Shown piece by piece: positions 34,179-46,344 of a stretch of 64,000 bases of DNA. Source of the DNA: Silene conica. Its lineage: Eukaryota > Streptophyta > Magnoliopsida > Caryophyllales > Caryophyllaceae. The notes beneath the pieces are model-generated. The model searched no databases and was not told the origin of the DNA. It saw only the letters and a program-made list of their open reading frames with translations. Position numbers and translations under genes: made by a program. Every line of letters begins with the position of its first letter. The stretch's first letter is position 1. Where the stretch lies: NCBI GenBank assembly GCA_029255685.2, contig CM055312.2:8456649-8520648 (forward strand). The letters are read 5' to 3'.

Positions 34179-37100
34179 TGGTATCAGAGCCAGGTTTACG
34201 GAAGTTTATGAGTCACGACGAGAGCGACGGCGCTGATTCTCACACAAGTATCCCCGCGAACTCCGATTTTGAGTCCGACGAGATGCTTAAGGATACAAAA
34301 TTAAGTCCGTATTTCCTTTCAACCTCCGATAAATCCGGTGATAAGTTGATTGTGGTTGAATTGAAGGGTGACAATTATGATGAATGGTGCGTGAAGATGA
34401 GGGGCGCGCTACGTTCCAAAAAGAAAACGAGTTTTATCGACGGTACAATCACCAGACCGGACGATGATTCCGATGATCTCGAAGATTGGTACATGGTTAA
34501 CGCCATCATCGTGAATTGGATTTTCAATACGATTGAACCGGGTCTCGGTTCATCGATCACTTATGTTGAAGAGGCAAAGGCGCTTTGGGATGATATTGAG
34601 TAACGTTTCAGTATTGGGAACAGGCCAAAGTACATCGTTTGAAGGCTTCTATTGCGAGTTGTAAGCAGGAAGACAACGAATCTATCGTTGCGTATTTTGG
34701 CAGGCTTAAACGATTCTGGGACGAGCTTGACAAATTAGATAAAATTCCGGTTTGCACTTGTGGCGGCTTTAAGTGTGGGATCAATAAGCAACTCGATAAC
34801 AAGCGTGATCAAAACAAGCTACATGATTTCTTCTTAGGCCTTGCTTCGGATTATTCCACAGTGACCTCTAATTTATTGTTACAAGACCCTCTGTCTTCCC
34901 TCAATAAGGCTTATTCGACCCTCATCCAGGAGGAAGGTGTGAAAGGGAAGTTGAAGGGTCGTATTCATGGTGCACGAGATGGTGACAGGGCAGACCCAGT
35001 AGGTTTCGCGGCTCGCTTCACTTCGTCCTCCACCAATCCACGCGCAGACGAGACGAAAGATGGCCAAGGGGAGGCAGTGCGACCCCACTGTGATCAGTGC
35101 AATAAATTTGGCCCCACTCGCGCTCGCTATTTTGATATTATTGGGTATCCTGCAGGGTGGAGAGATAGGACGCCTGGCAGAGGCCGCGGTGGACGTGGAA
35201 ACCAATCCAATGGCGGTAGAGGAGCGGGGAATAACGCTCGCATCAATGAAGGAGGAGTCGAGAAACAAGATGAGTTCATTAGTGTGCCCAAGGATAAGTG
35301 GGAAGCTTTCGTTAAATACACCAAAGGCACCACTTCTACTCCCCGTATGAATGGTAAGACGGAAAATGACAATTTCTGGTTACTCGATTCCGGTGCTACG
35401 CACCATATGACAGGTTGTTACGATTTATTACACGATATACAAGCTATCGATCCTTGTATGATTACTTTACCTAATGGAAAATTTGCTCAAGCTACCAAGA
35501 GAGGGCGTGCTACGTTGGGTGATAGCTTGGAATTGATAAATGTTTTATTTGTTCCCGAATTTCAGTGCAACCTTATTTCCGTTTATCAACTTATTTTTGA
35601 ACTGGATTGCACAGTCTTTTTTACTGATCATAATTGTGTCATACAGGACCACGTCTCGATTAAGACGTTTGGAACGGGTGATCAACGAGGGAGGCTATTT
35701 TTGCTTCGAGGGACGAGTACACCACGCATGCTGGCAGCGAAAGGGGTCAGTGATTCGGGTATTTGGCATTCAAGATTGGGTCATCCTTCGAAGAGAATAG
35801 TCAATCTTTTACCTTTTGTTAGTCATGATAAACATATTGATGATGTTTGTGATATTTGTTTACGTGCTAAGCAAACAAGGGAACAATTTAATATTAGTGA
35901 GAATAAAGCGACTTTTATTTTTGAGTTGATTCACATTGATCTATGGGGTGATTATCGCACTCGTTCATCTTGTGGAAGTCGGTATTTTCTTACTATCGTG
36001 GATGATTATTCGCGTGCTGTTTGGGTTTATTTAATTAAAACTAAAAATGAAGTTTCTCAACTGATGCAAAATTTCTTTGCTATGGTCGAAAGGCAATTTA
36101 AGGTGAAAGTTAAACTAGTGAGGTCCGATAATGGCAGTGATTTTTTTGGTTTAAAATATTATTTTGCTACTCACGGGATTATTTATCAAACTACTTGTGT
36201 GGGTACTTCACAACATAATGGTCGAGTTGAGCGAAAGCATCATCATATTCTTAATGTAGCGAGAGCTTGACGGTTTCAGGCTAGCCTTCCTATTGATTTT
36301 TGGGGAGAATGTATCTTGAGTGCAGCTTATCTAATAAATCGTACCCCTTCTTTGCTTCTTAAAGGTCGTACTCCATATGAATTATTATTTGGCAAAGTGC
36401 CCAATTATGACAATTTACGTACTTTTGGATGTTTGTGTTATGTTAGACATCCTCGTAAGGATGGTGATAAATTTGAGCCACGAAGTAGACATTGTATTTT
36501 GGTTGGATTTCCTTTTGGTAAGAAAGGTTGGGAGGTCTATGATTTAGACACGAAAGAATTTTTTGTTTCAAGAGATGTGGCTTTTGATGAAACAAAATTT
36601 CCGTATTCAACTGTTTGTGATATTTCGAGTTCTGATGGTGTTGCTCGTGAGAATATCGCCTCTGATTTGAGGGACGATGGAGTACTGATTTTGTCAGATG
36701 TCGGGCAAGAAGATAATGTCAGCCCCTTGCAGCATGAGACAGAGGCCGAAACAGGCCCGAATGGTACCGCACAAGAGCCTGCTGTTTATGACGATGTGGT
36801 GGAGCCTGCTGCCGTTGTGGAAACTGAGCAGCCCACTATTCAAGAGCCGGGGCAGACTGATGTTGACCTGGGGCGAGGGAAACGACCACACATTCCGTGG
36901 TCCAAGTATAGTAAGGATGAGTTTGTAACGGGTGGTGCTCATGTTGTCTCAAATAGCGAAGCAAATAGCCCTCCTTCAAGACAGCTCGTTCCACCGTCTA
37001 CATCAGGTACGCCTTACCGTTTGTCACATGTCATTTCCAGTAAAAAGTTTTCTGTGCGTTATCATTCATTTGTAGCTGCAGTTGATGATTGTGTGGAGCC

Positions 37101-38631
37101 GCGTTCTTTTCGTGAAGCCATGAAAGATAAAAGATGGAGTGAGGCCATGAATCTTGAAATCGATGCCCTTATTCGGAATGGAACATGGGAGGTGGTTAAT
37201 CTGCCTTCTGGTAAGATGGCGATTGGAAATACGTGGGTATACAAGATCAAATTGAGAGCTGATGGTTCAATCGAACGATTCAAAGCCCGTTTAGTTGTCC
37301 TTTGAAATCGACAAGAAGAAGGTGTAGATTTCTTTGAGACTTTTGCTCCGACCGCAAAAATTGTCACGGTTCGTACTTTTCTTGCCGTAGCTGCTTCACG
37401 GAATTGGGAACTACATCAAATGGATGTACATAATGCTTTTCTCCGTGGTGACTTTGAGGAGGAAGTTTATATGCGGTTACCACAAGGATATTCGGTTGAT
37501 AGTCCAAGTAAGATGTGTCGTCTTAAAAAGTCCTTATATGGACTTCGTCAAGCTTCACGATGTTGGTTTGAAAAATTGTCCGACTCGTTGTTAGCTTATG
37601 GTTTTACACGCTGCTTGTCCGATTACTCTTTGTTTCGTTTTTGCTCCAAAGGGATTGATGTTTATATTTTGGTCTATGTTGATGATCTTGTCGTTGGCGG
37701 GAATAACGCGGATGCAATTAATCATCTTAAGCATTATCTTAGTTCTTGTTTTCATATGAAGGACGTCGGTATGCTAAGATATTTTCTCGGGATTGAAGTC
37801 GCACGGAGTAGCTCCGGTATTTTTATTTGCCAACGCAAGTATGCACTCGATATATTGACGGAGACGGGTTTGATTGGTAGTAAGCCTGATACGGTACCCA
37901 TGGAGCAGAATCATAAGTTGAGCGGAGCCACGGATGAGTTGTTTTCACGGCCCGAGCAGTACCGAATATTGGTGGGACGTTTGATTTATTTAACCAATAC
38001 TCGTCCTGATTTATTTTATAGTGTACATATGCTCTCCTCTTTCATGCATGAGCCACGACTTTCCCATTGGGAGGCAGCTAGACGGGTCGTTCGTTACATC
38101 AAAAATAGTCCTGGACAAGGTTTGTTGTTCAAGTCTAGTCCATCTCTTCATATGTCTGTATTTTGTGATGCTGATTATGCAAGTTGCCTTTTAACTCGTC
38201 GTTCTTTATCGGCTTATTGTGTTTTTCTTGGGGAAAGTCTTGTTTCTTGGAAGACTAAGAAACAACCCACATTATCTCGTTCTTCAACTGAGTCAGAATA
38301 TCGTGCCATGGCCGTTGTTACTTGTGAAGTCAAATGGTTACGAGGTGTTTTGAAATTTTTTTATGTGCCGGTTGAGGTACCTGCTTCTTTTTATTGTAAT
38401 AACCAATCGGCTCTACATATTGCTCGTAACCCAGTTTTTCATGAACGCACTAAGCACATAGAAGTCGATTGTCACTTCGTGCGGGATGCGATTCAAGATG
38501 GTTTAATTCAACCAAGGTATGTGCATACTAATGATCAAATTGCGGATTTACTGACGAAGGCATTAGGAGCACGACAGTTCGATCATTTGTTATCCAAGTT
38601 GGGCGTTGTTGATCCCAACGCTCCAACTTGA
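34178..38631 (+). pseudogene. Broken copia gag-pol
   Basis: Gag lies about 34208-35300 (UBN2-type, GDNYDEWCVKMRGALRSKKK). A zinc-knuckle-like segment, about 35086-35130, keeps CDQC but lacks the expected His and last Cys. The protease motif LLDSGATHHM lies near 35384. The integrase has HSRLGHPS (about 35770) and core DDYSRAVWVY (about 36000). Reverse transcriptase has MDVHNAFLRGDF (37420) and YVDDLVVG (about 37678). RNase H has SSTESEYRAM (about 38283). Breaks: TAA at 34601, a one-base frameshift between 34604 and 34639, TGA at 36268, TGA at 37303. Frames around the last two stops are otherwise continuous. The polyprotein cannot be made intact from this copy. Confidence 0.93.
34179..34191 (+). 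other. Primer-binding site (initiator tRNA-Met)
   Basis: tggtatcagagcc directly after the 5' LTR is the usual plant copia PBS complementary to initiator methionine tRNA. An ATG formed by the last LTR base and the first two PBS bases (34178-34180) is in frame with gag. Confidence 0.9.
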
Positions 38632-38637
38632 GGGGGA
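38627..38637 (+). other. Polypurine tract of the copia element
   Basis: ttgagggggat immediately before the 3' LTR start TGTTGAGATG, as expected for plus-strand priming. Confidence 0.85.
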
Positions 38638-38800
38638 TGTTGAGATGTATTGTATTTTATAAGTGAGTCGACATTCGTTATTTGGTTTTGGGCCGATATT
38701 TATTTATGTCCAAGTATGTATATATATAGTCCCTTTGTATATTTGGAAAAGGCAGTTAATACAAAAATACACATTCAAAACCAAAACCTCTGTTTTAACA
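38638..38800 (+). repeat. 3' LTR of the copia element
   Basis: 163 bp, TGTTGAGATG...TTTTAACA. It matches the 5' LTR except for about five substitutions and the absence of the block of about 23 bp. Confidence 0.92.
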
Positions 38801-38907
38801 GACCATCTTATTAACTCGCATAAAACAGTAGTAGTCAGGAATTCGTATTCAACTTCGACAGGAAAAAAAAACAGACAAAGTATACTTTATAGGTAGTTAT
38901 AACAAGG

Positions 38908-40575
38908 ACTAGGTCTTGAGTATGGACAAAAATTAATTAAAATAAAAGTAAAATAAATTATAGGAACTAGTTTCGTTCCAAATGGTCTAAAATGGACCTG
39001 TTGGAAAATGTTTAGGAACTTGATATTTGCATGTGGTCTCCATACGTGACTCTAATTTAACCAAAAACTAGTTTTATACCCGAGCAAATTGCACGGGTAT
39101 GCAATTTTATTCATTGTTATTATCATAAAGTATAAATAGACATGAATAAGTTTTGTTTGAGTGTCGACATATTTTTTATACAACCCTTTTAATACTAATA
39201 TACACCAATAGCTAATAATAAAAATATTAATTTAAAAACGTTATCTTGAATGTGTATGAATTTTTTTTCTCTTTTAATGACGGGTAAAAATGCATGACCT
39301 TATGAAGATATGCATCTCGGCCATTAGTAGGATATGAGATATATAAACTTGCAAAAAGAAAAAAAATCGACCCAAAAAACCAACTGAAACACGCTCAAAA
39401 ATAACATCTTTGTTCAATGGTAACTCAAAAACCCGACCCAATAATAACCCTCATAACATCATGAGTCATAATAATTAATATTCACGACATATCAGGCCAT
39501 AATCGGATTCATAAATTATTTTATTTATTCCAAGTCTTATTCAAAACTTTTTTTTTTCGATTTGAAGAGTCGTGAATCTTGTGATTTATTGATAGTAATA
39601 TATTGATGTGGTATACTCAATTTGTCAATTTTTATGTAATCTTTAAATAGTATAGAGTATAATTTTAAAAAAAACACTTTAATTGCCATAATAATATTGC
39701 ATTTTTTTAACAAAATATTGTATCTATCTTTATTATTTTTTGTATTGTTGTCAATAAATTGTACTTAATTGACATTTAGTTGATGGAGCAAAATTTATTT
39801 ATTTGTTTGTTTCATTCTCATTATTATTTTGATAATAAGCTTTTATCTGATTTATTCATATCTTATAAAAAAATCAAAATGCAAATAATAATTGTCAAAT
39901 TTGAGAAATGACAAATAACGTAAATTGCGGTTGCGTCTACCACTTTTTTTCGTTTAAATTTTTTTTTTTTTTTAACGGGCCCTACCACTAATGCAAATAA
40001 TATGTTGGTGTAGGATGAGGTGTATACACCAAATTTGTTGAAATGATTTTGTTTTAATATAGATAAGATAATGTCGGAATTCCTATATCTAATCAGGGCT
40101 TGATAAAACAACAAATTCAAGAACTAGGTTTAGTAAGTAGGTTAAGAAGTATATATTAATATTTTAATGCAGGAACGCGGTCTAGGTAGGGCTGCAAAAA
40201 CGACAGATAAACATGGTCTTAGACTACGTTTAGAGGTAGGTCTAACAAGGGTTAGGTCTTGAATAAGGACAAAAAGTAATTAAAATAAAAAAGTTAAGTA
40301 AAATAAATTATAGGAACTAGTTCCGTACCAAGTGGTCTGAAATGGACCTGGTGGAACATGTTTAGGAACGGTATTTGCATGTGGTCCTCATACGTAATTC
40401 CAGTTTAACCAAAAATAATGTCGGAATTCTTAGGTCTAACTAGGGCTTGATAAAATAACAAAATCAGGAACTAGGTCTAGTAAAGTAGGTTAAGAAGTAT
40501 ATAGTAGTATTTTAATGCAAGAACAGGTTTAGGTAGGGCTGCAGGAACGACTGATAAATATGGTCTTAGTCTACT
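38908..40575 (+). repeat. Two-copy tandem repeat (unit about 330-340 bp) split by a Helitron
   Basis: Copy 1 runs from about 38908 to 39067 and resumes at 40069, after the Helitron, to about 40240. Copy 2 runs from about 40245 to 40575. Shared landmarks are 'taggtcttgaataaggac', 'aaataaattataggaactag', 'aaatggacctg', 'tttgcatgtggtc', 'agggcttgataaaa', 'taggttaagaagtatat' and 'ggtagggctgca'. Function is unknown. It may be LTR-like or leader sequence belonging to the decayed copia fragment that follows. Confidence 0.8.
39068..40068 (-). mobile_element. Non-autonomous Helitron with a preserved empty site
   Basis: 1001 bp on the minus strand, beginning TCTTATCTATATTAAAACA (40068) and ending with hairpin acccgtgcaatttgctcgggt then ataaaaCTAG (39068). 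It is inserted between A and T without duplication. The neighbouring tandem copy at about 40410-40430 contains the uninterrupted site ttaaccaaaaa-taatgtcgg, proving the exact borders. No helicase coding sequence. Confidence 0.88.
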
Positions 40576-41520
40576 ATGATACGAGCAAATCACCAACAAA
40601 TACGATCCAACTCGAAATTAAACGCCGAGTCAAGAGGCAACCTGCAGAATTAGAATCAAACCACCCAAAAATAGTAAGAGTATTATTGAACTCTAACAGA
40701 ATTCCTTGACCCGACCTACTCTTAAGGTAATGAACCAGACTTGGAGATAATATCGAAGGCATATTTACGCTTGCAGAAGTAAATGCCCTCAGAGCTACGA
40801 GCAACCTCTATCCCAAAAAAATTATTAAGGTGCCTAAATCTTTCATATGATAATGAGTCCAAAGATAGGCCTTGAACGATTTAATATCCTCCGATTTATT
40901 CCCGACAATAACAAGATCATTTACGTAAACCAAAATATGCAGACATATCTCATTTTTTAAATAATTGAAACAAGAGTAATTAGAATATGATTGGATAATA
41001 TATAATTACGTAAAGCAATGCCCAATTTAGCGAACCAACAACGCGGCACCTGACGAAGCCTATATAGAGACGACACACCTTACCTTCCTTTCCTCAACTC
41101 AAACCTGGTGGTAACCTCATGTAGACCTCGTCAGACAAATCACCGTGCAAAAACGCATTATTATACACATCCATCTGGTGAAATTCCCAATTTTTCGTAG
41201 CAGGAACCGCAAGTAAAGTACGGATAGTCATCGATCATCTTAACAACGGGTGCAAAAGTCTCACCGTAATCGATCCCTTCAACCTGATGGTTCCAAAAAA
41301 AACCAACCGAGTTTTAAATCTCTCAACACTATCGTCAAATTTATACTTAATTTTGTAAACCAAACGACAACCAAGAGCTTTATTTCCATGTGGAAGGTCA
41401 TAAAGTTACCAAGTTCCATTGGTTTCAAGTGCCTTGATTTCATCTTGCATAGCCAGACAATTGACACCAATTAGGGTTAATGTTGTTAGGATCGATGAGC
41501 TTCTTAGGATTGAATTGGTA
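40575..41520 (-). pseudogene. Decayed copia reverse transcriptase/RNase H fragment
   Basis: Minus-strand translation shows RT and RNase H pieces in the order expected. The start of RT (LVVVWFTK-like and a segment matching MDVHNAFL) lies about 41150-41470. A YVNDLV motif at about 40920 stands where YVDDLV is expected, and a GCLLTRR segment at about 40610-40640. Multiple stops and frame changes break it. It is a different and older copy than 33993-38800; no LTRs were recognised. Confidence 0.75.
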
Positions 41521-42434
41521 GGATCGGATCGTAGAATCGTAAGATTCTACAAATTAACTAAAATACATAATTGTGCTATCAAAATATGTTAAAATATTGT
41601 GCTTAAATCTCAAAACACTTTTATCTCTGCATATGCCTACTTCTGCATGTGCCTACTAATTATTCTTGTTTATAGTAGATTTATATCATAAAACTCATAT
41701 ATAAAAGTCGACCTAGAACATGCATATATTACCATGTCGTTATTTATACCCTTTTATTTCAATTTCAAATACATCATTAGATAACAAAGAACCACCAACC
41801 GGTATCTTTGGTGTGTTTTGGGTAAACTATTGAGTACATGTAATAGTTTGCAAACTAAGGGTAAGATTATTGCAAGTCTTGAGACAAGACTTTAGCAAGT
41901 CTTAGGCCCTGTTCTTTCTGGCTTTTTAGAGCTGAACTGAATGGGGCTGAGCTGAACTGAACTGAACTGAACTGAGCTGAGCTGAACTGAATCGAGCTGA
42001 GTTGAACTGAACTGAACTGAACTGAGCTGAGCTGAACTGAATCGAGCTGAGCTGAACTGAACTGAACTGAATTGAACTGAACTGAGAATGAAGCTGAAAT
42101 TAATATAAATAAATTTAATTTAATTAAAGTATACTAACTAATAATAATAATATAAAAAAATGTTTGATTAATATAAATTTGTGATTTTTTAAAAAACAAT
42201 TATATTAAAAAAATATTAATTTTTAAATATTTTTTTTGTAGTAAACTCTAATGGACTTTGCTTTTTTTTTTCTTGTGTTTTAAAATTAACAGAAGCAACA
42301 TTTGAATACGTCTAAATAACATTAATTATTTGTTTTATTATCTAAACATTTTACGTCTAAATGTGGTAAATGTGGCATGTATTTCATTTTTTTTATTATC
42401 TAAACATTAATTATTTTTATATATAAACATTTAT

Positions 42435-42790
42435 AGGTAAATATTATTTGGTGGATTCGGGATACTCGAATACACTTGGGTGGTTGTCTCCTATTAGCCA
42501 TCCAAATGTGAGAAACCATGTGTCTGAATATAAGCATGCACCTCCTAGCGGAATATTTGAACATTTTAATTATCGACATTCATCTTTGAGGATGACGGTT
42601 GAAATGACGTTTGGTCAGGTGAAGAGAAGGTAGAATGTGTTAAAAACATGCCGCAAATGACAACGAAATATCAAATGTCAATTATCGTATCCACTTTTAC
42701 ACTTCATAATTTCATTCGGATGCATAAAACTGGTATTCCAGTTATACAACATCAAAGTATTCAAGAAATAACATATTCAAACATGGATGA
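42435..42790 (+). pseudogene. PIF/Harbinger transposase C-terminal remnant (DDE_Tnp_4)
   Basis: Reads YYLVDSGYSNTLGWLSP, then FEHFNYRHSSLRMTVEMTFG, then STFTLHNFIRMH. These are the second catalytic Asp region, the catalytic Glu region and the conserved LHNF motif of the PIF/Harbinger DDE transposase. The N-terminal half with the first Asp is absent. A TAG at 42631 and a frame change before 42648 break the rest. Non-functional. Confidence 0.85.
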
Positions 42791-42944
42791 TAAAGAACGG
42801 AAGAAATTCATGGACAAAGTTCGAAAAGAAATTGAAAAAAAAGGTTCAATATTGGTGTCCATAATAACCTCGAAGATGAAGCACATGAAGATGATAACAA
42901 TAATAATCATAATAAGAATTATTAATTAATAATAATAAATAGAA

Positions 42945-42967
42945 TAAAACAAATATAATAATAACAA

Positions 42968-43000
<33 letters not shown>

Positions 43001-43023
43001 CAAAAACAACAACAATAATAATA

Positions 43024-43100
<77 letters not shown>
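42945..43100 (+). repeat. AAT/TAA microsatellite
   Basis: Imperfect taa/aac triplets from about 42945, then a pure run of about 24 aat units from 43027 to 43100, inside the Harbinger derivative. Confidence 0.95.
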
Positions 43101-43101
<1 letters not shown>

Positions 43102-43320
43102 TGGGATGTACTTAATAAAGTCGAGCTGAACTGAAATGAAATGAATTAAATGAAGGTGAGCTGAACTGAACTGAACTGAACTGAACTGAATGAAGCTGAG
43201 CTGAACTGAACTGAGCTGAATAGAGCTGAGCTGAACTGAACTGAGCTGACTGAACTGAACTGAATAGAGCTGAGCTGAACTGAAACGAGCTGAAAATAAG
43301 TCAGAAAGAACATGGCCTTA

Positions 43321-44980
43321 TAACAAGACTCATTGAAAACTACCAATAATTTACCAAAATCTTAACAAGGCCTTAAGTCGAGTCTTGGAAATCCAAGACT
43401 TAACTTAAGATTTTAGGTGAGTTTTGACCATACTTTTCATGGAAATTATCCAATTAGCGGTTGACATGTGTCAATTCATTTTGTAAAAACAAAGAAGTAA
43501 TGTAAAAAAGTAGAGTATGAGGTGAATATGACGGGTAATGTATAAAATATGAGGTGAGTCTGAAAATAAAAAAAATAATAAAAATTAGTACAAAATTAAT
43601 GTAGCACGTCTTAACTATGGAAAGTCTCAGATCAACCATCCTTTTCATGTAGTGATGGGCTCAAGTCTAGACTCTAGGGTAAAATACCTAGCTGGAGATT
43701 GCTTTTGAAATATTTGAGAATTTCACACAAGTTTTAACCGTTAAACTTAACCGTAATTGTTTTTATTTGCTTGGCGTAAATACCGTTAATAAAAAGATTA
43801 TAACTAATTTTTCGGATTTATTTAAAATGGGAATCGAAAAGCAGCAGCCGATAATATCCCCACTTTGATTAATGCAAAATATAATTATACCACAAAATCT
43901 TTAAGTGAAAATGATGAAATGATATGGCGGAAAGCAACAAGAACGAAGATAGAGATATTGATAAATCTAAACATCGGCAAAAGGCGCATGGTGATCTTGA
44001 CCAAACATTACACAAACAACATTTAATTTCACCAATCACTTCTATTCTAGTATTCGTACAATCTCCCCATTATCTTACTTTCTCACTTTCGAGTTGAGTA
44101 CTTCTATTCTTTCTCCTTCACACTTCACACCCTTTTATAATTTCACGAATCGTTAAGTAAGACGGTTTTATAATGTAAGAAAGATGGTCTTTTTTGTGAG
44201 AAAATCATTCAATTAATCGTAATAAATGAGCTATACAGTCTGTACTGTCTTTAGAATCAATAGAGCGTAAGACTATCTCACACAATAACTATTGCATGGA
44301 AAACCTAACTAGTAGCAAAGGCTATCAGAAACTTTCGATTTTTGTTACCCAAATTTTTTATTTAAAAGACCTTACTATGTATTAGGCAACATGAGAAAAA
44401 TGTGTTACCCTAAAATTTAATTTTTAATTAAGTTCGCCCCAAACTAGGTTAGAATTTCTATCAAAAGATTACAAAAACGACTAAACTCTCTCAAAAGTTA
44501 TTAGTTTGTATGATTTATAAGTGTATTTTATCAGATTCGAACTTGACAATTGTGTTATTACTCAATTGTTATCAATGAGTTGAAGGTTTCGAATTTGACA
44601 ATTTTGTTTGGTTGACAAAAAATATAGGAAATAGAACTTCCGATCAATTATAATAATTCTTTTAAAATGGGCAAAATTATTTACCTAGCTCACCTTAAGA
44701 ATACCCGTAAAATTCTTCATAAAACAAACAACTTTTACAAATTCACGACAATTTTTTTTTACAATAAAAGGTACTCTTTCCTAGGTATAGTAAATTCCTA
44801 GAGCAAATCAAAGATTATGACTCTTAACATATGATAAATAATGTAAATTTGTAGAACAATCGACAACATTAAAATGATTATTATATTATTTTACTTGACT
44901 TGATTGTTAAAGTAATTGAATAAGACCAAACCCTAAACCGCGATACTATATGATCTTTCAACGTCCAACTTGGACCATCA
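43321..44980. other. Intergenic sequence, no gene seen
   Basis: AT-rich with no supported reading frame. A pyrimidine-rich stretch at about 44030-44140 ('ctttctcactttcg', 'ctttctccttcacacttcac') resembles a plant 5' leader but is not followed by a coding exon. Confidence 0.4.
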
Positions 44981-44991
44981 TTTCGATAATA

Positions 44992-45169
44992 CAAATTTTT
45001 ATTTGTGACGGATATATCCGTTGTAAATTTGCGACAGGTCAAATATTACCTAATTTGTTAGAAAAAACAAATTATTTATATTCCTTATAATTTTTCTAAT
45101 AAACTTACATGAGAGAATTTAACCCGTCGTAAATTTACGACGAATAAATACATCACAAGAGAGACTTAT
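44992..45169. mobile_element. gtgacgg hairpin MITE
   Basis: It carries tttgtgacggatatatccgt at the left and 'aagagagactta' at the right. The direct repeat atttcgataata (12 bp, 44980-44991 and 45170-45181) flanks it. This belongs to the family with 9-bp duplications at 26950 and 32213; the extra three bases may be chance. Confidence 0.6.
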
Positions 45170-45506
45170 ATTTCGATAATATGTCTTTGTTTATGGATTA
45201 ATCTCTCCCAAAATATAGGATGAGATCATAACCTAGGTAAAATAAACGTAATGTTTGTAATTATTCTTGCAATCGATTGTGATGGTCGATATAGACAGGT
45301 GGTTGTTAAGTCATTTGCCATTAAGTTTTATATTGAACAACCTATCTTCTTTAAGATTTGTACCTATCTTATTCAGTTTTTGATTGCATTTTTTTACGGT
45401 TGCTTTTGGACCGAAAGGCTCATAAATGTCAACGTAGTACCTCAAATAAAATGATTGGCAACAAAATGCCTAATAACGTAAGTAGATTAAAAGAATCGCT
45501 TGCAAG

Positions 45507-45821
45507 TAGGCCTGTACATAATGTAGACCGGACCGGCCGGTTTGGTCTGGACCGAATATAACCCGGTCCTGTTTTCGATTCCACATAAATATTATGATCG
45601 GACTTCGGTTCGTTCGGTCCAAGCAAAACAAACCACTTCAAATAACTTTTTAAAATAGAACGTGTCTGTGCAAAACCGGAAAAACCGGACCTAAAGGTTA
45701 CCGGTCCGATTTCCCACCAAACTGGTCCAGTCCTCTTGGTTTGGGATATGGGGTGGTCTGGTCGGGGGGTCATTGCGGTCCGATCTGATCTGGTTTGGTT
45801 CTGAACCGGTGAACACCCCTA
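45507..45821. mobile_element. Small hAT-type MITE
   Basis: 315 bp with tips TAGGCCTGTACA / TGAACACCCCTA and an 8-bp target duplication with one mismatch, cttgcaag (45499-45506) and cttgtaag (45822-45829). The interior is rich in accgg/ccggt words. The antisense frame at 45429-45773 is a by-product of this composition. Confidence 0.7.
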
Positions 45822-46344
45822 CTTGTAAGCCTTAGGCCCCTATTAGGTTGAATTGTTATGTTAAGTTGGGGATTGGAAGTAATTCAAACCCTAATGACTT
45901 ATGTACACAATTAGCTTTGATGTAATTTTCTTTTACAGTTGTCAAAAAAAAACCAACATATTTGATCAATAGAAGAGGGTTATTATTGAGTCATAATGTC
46001 TACGAATACGTCATATTCTTACTTAGATGATTAGATCTGCCTACAATTATGATGACATAAGTAACTAATTTATGTAATGATAAAACGAAAGATGTTAGTA
46101 AAAGTCTTGAGAGACTGAGAGGTATTAACTTATAAATATTTTAAACAAGACTGTAGATAATGAAACTCCGAACATTATTATTCTCATTCCCGGATTGAAC
46201 CAAACAACTTTAATATATATGGGATTCTAACTCCATACCTCTTTGAAATTAGAATTTATTTCATTTCATACCTAATGTTTGAACCAAACGACCCCTAACT
46301 TCATGCGTAAAATTTAATATTCGATCATTAAGGCAAAGGTATTG

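Larger units (their letters stand above)
33993..38800 (+). mobile_element. Ty1/copia LTR retrotransposon, complete structure, inactive
   Basis: Both LTRs, a primer-binding site (34179-34191), a polypurine tract (about 38627-38637) and a perfect 5-bp target duplication gacca (33988-33992, 38801-38805) are present. The domain order gag, protease, integrase, reverse transcriptase, RNase H places it in Ty1/copia. LTRs are very short (186 and 163 bp) and differ by about five substitutions plus a block of about 23 bp. That suggests an insertion that is not very recent but not ancient. The coding region carries several breaks, so it is not autonomous now. Confidence 0.95.
41905..43317 (+). mobile_element. 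PIF/Harbinger derivative with gaactga subterminal repeats
   Basis: 1413 bp, termini GGCCCTGTTCTTTCTGGCTT / AAGTCAGAAAGAACATGGCC, TTA targets at 41902-41904 and 43318-43320. Both ends carry arrays of gaactga/gagctga units (41930-42085 and 43120-43290). The middle holds a transposase remnant (about 42435-42790) and an AAT microsatellite. Smaller decayed relatives lie at 2700, 13960, 14560, 17417, 18809 and 47225. Confidence 0.85.

Noticed and set aside
42945..43100. Possible CRISPR-like or regular repeat array
   Set aside because: It is an AAT trinucleotide microsatellite without spacers.
43146..43346. Antisense open frame encoding a Ser/Val/Gln/Phe repeat protein
   Set aside because: It is the translation of the gaactga subterminal array of the Harbinger derivative, not a gene.
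45429..45773. Antisense frame of 114 codons rich in Pro/Arg/Gly
   Set aside because: Composition of the ccgg-rich hAT MITE at 45507-45821; no homology recognised.
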